NCBI RefSeq assembly: GCF_046630445.1 | Contig: NC_092334.1 | Location: 187,060,501 to 187,124,500, forward strand | Origin: Rutidosis leptorrhynchoides | Taxonomy: Eukaryota; Streptophyta; Magnoliopsida; Asterales; Asteraceae | DNA: 64,000 nucleotides | Direction of reading: 5' to 3' | In this document: positions 59,219 through 64,000 of the stretch, piece by piece | Layout: each line of letters begins with the position of its first letter | Position numbering within the stretch: the first letter of the stretch is position 1 | Translations under genes and position numbers: made by a program | The notes under the pieces: model-generated | What the model was told of the DNA's origin: nothing | The model's database searches: none | What the model saw: only the letters and a program-made list of their open reading frames with translations

Positions 59219-61161
59219 CATTATAATAATTATTAGTATTATCATTAGTATTATTATAATAATTATTATTAGTATCATTATCATTAAAACTAATATTAGT
59301 ATCATCTAATTATTATGATTACTATTATTATCATTATTATGAATGCGATATAAAAGAGGACTAAAAGCTATTAAACAAATCGATTATGAAATAATGAGTA
59401 TAAGTATCATGATGAAATTAAAATATTGTAAGATATTGATTTAGATAAAAAAATATTATTTTCATTATTTTTATCATTATTATTATTAAAACTATCATTA
59501 ATATTAAAACTATCATTTTTATTAAAACTATCATTTTTAATATAAATATCATTATTATTATAAAATATCATTATTATTATCATTTTAGTATTATCATTAT
59601 TAAAAATTATCATTTTGAATAGAATTATTATTTTTATATAAAATATTATTATTATTACAGTTAATATTAAAAAGTATCGTTATTATTAAAATTATCATGA
59701 TTAGAATTATAATTTTATTATAATTAATATCATCATTAGTAAATATAAATATTTTTATTATTATTATTAGTAGAATAATAATAATTATTATTATTATTAT
59801 TATTACAAAATAATACAACTTTTACTCATCATTATTATTATCAATATTATTTTATCAAATAAATATGTGATACAAAGATGTTTTTACCACACGTACTATA
59901 ATTACATTAATAATACATACCACTATATTTTTATGATATTGAGTGAACTTTATAAGTTTTATTACTTGAGATATATAAAAAAAAATATTTTTATCATATA
60001 TAAATTTTTATTTATTAATAAATGACTTGTATTATTTACTCAAATACAATCTGATAAATATATTTAAATATATAAAACAACTATATTTAAGTTATATAAT
60101 AAACACGTATAGATTTTGGAAGTCATTTTGGGTCAAGTTAACTTTTGTTGACTTTTATTGACTTTTGCATGTCGGTCTCGAGCATTAGGATTGTGATACA
60201 CTACGACTTGACCTAAATTGTTAGACAGATATTGACCAACATATAAATATATATACTTAATATAGGTTCGTGAATCCGAGGCCAACCCTGCACTTGTTCA
60301 GTGCCGTCATATACATAATTGCTACGAAATACACTATTGTGAGTTTCATTTGCTCCCTTTTTAAATGCTTTTGCAATATATATTTTTGAGACTGAGAATA
60401 CATGCGCTGCTTTTATAAATGTTTGACGAAATAAACACAAGTACTCAAAACTACATTCTATGGTTGGATTATTAAATCGAATATCGCCCCTTTTTAGCTT
60501 AGTAGCCTAAGAATTAGGGAAATGGGCCCTAATTGACGCGAATCCTAAAGATAGATCTATCGGGCCCAACGAGCCCCATCCAGGTTACGGATGCTTTAGT
60601 ACTTCGATTTATCATGTCCGATGAGAGTCCCGGAATGATGGGGATATTTTATATGCATCTTGTTAAGGTCGGTTACCAGGTGTTCACCATATGAATGATT
60701 TTTATACACAGGTTATGTGTTTTATTTTGTACTCGGGTTACGTGTACAATTAAATATTTGAAATCTTGTGGTCTATGAAAATGATGGAATGAATATTTAT
60801 AATAAATTAATAAACTCACCAACCTTTTGGTTGACACTTTTAAGCATGTTTATTCTCAGGTATGAAAGAAATCTTCCGCTGTGCATTTGCTCATTTTAAA
60901 GATATTAGTTGGAGTCATTCATGGCATATTTCAAAAGACATTGCATTCGAGTCATTGAGTTCAACAAGATTATTATTAAGTCATTTATAGTTTGGATATA
61001 TTATGAAATGGTATGCATGCCTGTCAACTTTCGATGAAATGAAAGTTTGTCTTTTAAAAACGAATGCAATGTTTGTAAAATGTATCATATAGAGGTCAAA
61101 TACCTTGCAATGAAACCAATTATTATGTAACGTTTATAATCGATATGAATGGGGCATTTCA
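58291..61161 (+). repeat. outer LTR, 3' part
   Basis: AT-rich sequence with an imperfect duplication (about 58290-58340 and 58386-58435), an (ATT)n array at about 59136-59218 and diverged ATT-type sequence to 59820. From about 60262 it follows the conserved LTR 3' block (GGTTCGTGAATCCGAGG; GACGCGAATCCTAAAGATAG; GTATGAAAGAAATCTTCCGC) and ends TATAATCGATATGAATGGGG CATTTCA, homologous to the terminus of the young Ty3 LTR. Predicted ORFs here are microsatellite artefacts. Confidence 0.68.
59136..59218. repeat. (ATT)n microsatellite
   Basis: About 27 ATT units inside a longer diverged ATT/ATC-rich tract. Confidence 0.93.
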
Positions 61162-61588
61162 CACCAGTGGCTCGTGCTCCATACAGATTTGCACCGTCTG
61201 AGATAAAAGAGTTACAAAGCCAGTTACAAGAATTACTGGACCGTGGATTCATTCGACCGAGCACTTCACCGTGGGGAGCTCCGATTTTATTCGTCAAAAA
61301 GAAAGATGGATCCTTTCGAATGTGTATAGATTACCGCGAATTAAACAAGTTAACTATCAAGAATCGGTACCCATTACCGCGAATTGATGACTTGTTTGAT
61401 CAGCTGTAAGGATCATGTGTTTACTCCAAAAACGCTCTAAGATCGGGTTATCATCAGTTACGTGTCAAAGAAAAAGATATTCCAAAAACTGCATTTCGTA
61501 CACGCTACGGTCATTATGAATTTATAGTCATGTCATTCGGGCTGACAAACGCACCAGCTGTATTCATGGACCTCATGAATCAGGTATG
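61162..61588 (+). pseudogene. old Tekay element: reverse transcriptase relic
   Basis: Resumes after the CACCA duplication: [60 protein letters not shown], a stop near 61408, then [20 protein letters not shown] and [18 protein letters not shown], very close to the intact element's RT. It stops before the catalytic aspartates, cut at 61588 by the minus-strand Athila. Fragment 5 of 5. Confidence 0.92.
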
Positions 61589-63231
61589 TGATGTGTGAAA
61601 TCTAATATATAATTTATCTTGGAAAATGCCGGTTTAAAGATTACTACACACTAACGGGCAGTGTACCCGATCGTGTAATAGTATAAAATTGGTAATTCCG
61701 AAATCGTTCCAAGGACAGTTTTAACGTGAGAATTAAGATTGTAACTAATAAAATAAACTAAGTTAATCTACAAAAATTGAAAGTACGAGATAGTTTGTTT
61801 TGGTGGCTATTTAACGATTAGCCAAATCAAAGATTGATTAAAAGTAAAAGACGATATTTTTGTATTTTTAAGTTTATAAAAATAAATGCTGACTCAACAA
61901 AAAGTAAAGATATTTAAATTCAATAGATAAAAGAATGTTCGCCTAGATCTCCGATTCGCAGTGTTGGATGATTTGTAATTAAGCACTAGTTCTATTTATC
62001 AATGCATGCAATTACAGAGTCGGTTCACCCAGAGTTCTCTTTTAGCAAACACGTCAAACTTAGATTTATTGGTTTAGGGTTCCCTTTCACCAAAGACCTC
62101 TTTCGTTTGTGACTTAGTAATTAGCTAATTATAAGATTAAGATTCAATTGGTTACACGTTCGCTCTACACAATTCACCTCTATTTTGTTCAATCAATGTT
62201 ACCCGGTTTACCCCCTTGGTCCAGTAAGCACCCAATCGGTTAAGACAAATCAATTGGAAATTAGATCACTAAATTGAAACAGGGTTCCCTTTGTTTAAAC
62301 AAGATTCACTAATCAACCTAGTAACAATAATCAATACCCACAAGAATGGTTCTTAATCAAAACTCATAATTATCATGTATTAATTAATAAAACTACAAAG
62401 TATCATCCAAACACATGCAAATATTCAATCTAGACAAACATTAAAGACTTAGCCAAATATCATAGCTAAAACCAAAATAACAATCAAAGTAATAGAAGAA
62501 TTCATTGTTTTAAACAAGAGATTAACCTAATTAATGATTGAATCTTGAACGATAAACGGATCGAGACTTGTTTCCGGAATGATTGATGCCTTAGAATGAC
62601 CTTGGAGTTCTCCAAAGATCACCAAAAATCGTCCAAAAACTGGCACAATTTGTCTGGATAGAAGAATGAATAATTAGGGTATTTTTCGGGCCTTTTATAC
62701 TTGCCAAAATTACCTGAACCGACAGACGGTCGCGCCGCGACCCAAATCCTCGCGCCGCGACATAACACGAAAACTGAAATCCCTTTTAAACCAACTTCTG
62801 ATCAGGAAAATAGCCAAACGTCGCGCCGCGACCTCATTCTTCGCGCCGCGACATAACACTGAAATTAATTCCTTCTTTAACCCTTGTTCTGTTCGCGAAA
62901 TAAGTTAAACGTCGCGCCGCGGACACATTTGTCGCGCCGCAACAAACAACTGAAACTGAATCCCATGTTTATTTTTCTCTTTTTACTTGCTTTAATTATC
63001 TCAACACCCCATTAATCAATAAAACATTAACGTTTTAATTCTCGATGCACTAATAATAACAAAAAAATCGACAAAATGCCTCAAAAGCTTCAAAAACCGC
63101 ACCTCTTCTACAAAAAGCCCTTCAAACTCGAAAATTCTCAATATTATCAAAATAAACACCAAATCATATCTGAACGGACTAAATTATGATCGATATCGCT
63201 AAGGAAAACGTGTATAAAATATGCGATATCA
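61589..63231 (-). repeat. Athila-like 3' LTR (1643 bp)
   Basis: In element orientation TGATATCGC ... ACACATCA, with the same TGAT/ATCA termini as the other Athila. It carries three tandem palindrome pairs (62728-62943) upstream of TATAAAAGG (62691-62699), and near its end GGTACACTGCCCGTTAG, the block shared with the other Athila LTR. No gene. Confidence 0.85.
62691..62950 (-). promoter_or_regulatory. three tandem CG palindrome pairs plus TATA box
   Basis: A ~91-bp unit repeats three times, each with two CG-rich inverted repeats of the form GTCGCG-C-CGCGAC: 62728-62742 and 62750-62760; 62820-62832 and 62841-62851; 62911-62924 and 62931-62943 (the last pair imperfect). On the transcribed minus strand TATAAAAGG (62691-62699) lies 28 bp beyond the nearest palindrome. 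Confidence 0.75.
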
Positions 63232-63269
63232 AACCACCCCACACTAGAGTTTTGCTTGTCCTCAAGCAA
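63232..63269 (-). promoter_or_regulatory. Athila-like 3' hairpin and polypurine tract
   Basis: The minus strand reads AGTGTGGGGTGGTT up to the LTR. TTGCTTGAGGACAAGCAA (63252-63269) lies 20 nt from the LTR, identical in sequence and distance to the other Athila. Confidence 0.8.
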
Positions 63270-64000
63270 TTAAACTCGATAATCATCTTCTACCATATAA
63301 TAACGTCTTCAAACAAGTATGTAGAACCAAACGAACAAGAAACCAAACTAACAACTAGCGTGGGCACGATTTGGAGTAAGTAACAACCATGGTTCCCACT
63401 TGCATTCCCCCGAAGTAACTTCCCAAACCACGACAATATGTAACGAATATAGTAACCAAAGTTAACCTCGAATTACGTACCATAATGATGAAGTAGAGAA
63501 TCTCGAATCATAAATAAGTCTTCAAAGGAAATGGGAATCAAGTGAAAACCAAGCACCAACAAGTATAGCAATCGAACAAATGTGCCAAAAGAACGCACGG
63601 GCTACCCCGCAATTGGTCAAGCCAAGCATCCCACAGTACCTAACATCGCGAGATGTCGGTAAGAAAATAATGTGCTTAGGAGGATACACATTACGTCCAG
63701 ATATCATCGATAATCATGAGGTGATCATCTAATCCGTTAAGTCAACCATAAAGATTGAGGTTCATCAGGCTTAAAAGCTGATATCTTACCTTTCCGGAGG
63801 TTATCCACTGGGAATCTGATCAATCACTGACATTTTGTGTATCATGGTGCGCTTCCCATTTGGCTAGCAAATCTCCCTCATTGAGATAAGCTTTGACTAC
63901 CAGCTTCCCTGTTTGACGTTGAGGCCTGATAGATTTCCAGTCGATTTTAGCAATGACTTTTCAAGATTTTTCTTCACCCTACAACTGGTCTGGACTACAT
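63270..64000 (-). other. Athila-like 3' untranslated region
   Basis: No supported gene. At 63740-64000 the minus strand matches the 51560-51830 block of the other Athila (GTCCAGACCAGTTGTAGG, GAAAAATCTTGAAAAGTCAT, ATCAGCTTTTAAGCCTGATG). The ORFs at 63186-63383 and 63522-63707 have no domain. Confidence 0.65.

Larger units (their letters stand above)
61589..64000 (-). mobile_element. Athila-like element, minus strand, 3' end only
   Basis: The LTR lies at 61589-63231 and the internal 3' region at 63232-64000, running out of the window. The internal side at 63231 carries the polypurine tract and hairpin, so this is the 3' LTR of a minus-strand element. GTATG at 61584-61588 should be one TSD copy. 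It is related to but clearly different from the 37570-54613 element. Confidence 0.85.

Noticed and set aside
62728..62943. CRISPR-like array because of regularly spaced short repeats.
   Set aside because: Only six palindromes with conserved, non-unique spacers in a plant LTR; it is a 91-bp tandem repeat.

Overview
This is repeat-rich, AT-rich plant nuclear DNA, almost certainly from a flowering plant with a large genome. Asteraceae is my guess, from general recall rather than from anything decisive in the sequence. I find no ordinary host gene, rRNA, functional tRNA or CRISPR array. The whole window is a nest of retrotransposons, most of which can be untangled by target-site duplications (TSDs).

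Layout. (1) 1-3203, continuing after 16324: a decayed Ty1/copia element on the minus strand (protease, gag, long leader, PBS, LTR). (2) 3204-16323: a complete, very young Ty3/gypsy (Tekay-type chromovirus) element on the minus strand, inside the copia LTR (TSD CAATT). Its two 3255-bp LTRs differ at one base that I could find. It has an intact gag-pol ORF and, unusually, two extra ORFs between PBS and gag: an F-box protein ORF that looks captured from the host, and an acidic ORF of unknown role. (3) An old plus-strand Tekay element, seen only as five fragments (16760-17830, 18332-18618, 29503-29657, 35095-35539, 61162-61588). It has been split by a 495-bp insertion (direct repeat AAACAT), a Ty3-like element at 18619-29502 with leader ORF relics but no gag-pol (TSD TTTAC), a full-length but dead L1-type LINE at 29658-35094 (TSD AAACTAATTAAAGC), a 25.6-kb LTR composite at 35540-61161 (TSD CACCA), and an Athila-like element starting at 61589. 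(4) Inside the composite, a second LTR starting at 36761 hosts a 17-kb Athila element at 37570-54613 (TSD ATATA; 1965-bp LTRs, gag, pol, small Cys-rich ORF, env-like ORF), all decayed. (5) 61589-64000: LTR and 3' region of another Athila-like element on the minus strand, running out of the window.

The most interesting signals are: the F-box ORF carried by a young, apparently autonomous Ty3 element; pairs of perfect CG-rich palindromes placed about 22 bp upstream of the TATA box in Athila LTRs, with a further pair in front of the env-like ORF and an analogous but unrelated palindrome set in the second Athila; short hairpins with a GGA-containing loop at a fixed distance (17 or 20 nt) from the 3' LTR in all four elements whose 3' end can be read; and tRNA-like Pol III boxes inside Ty3 LTRs. 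Long (AT)n and (ATT)n arrays punctuate the LTRs.
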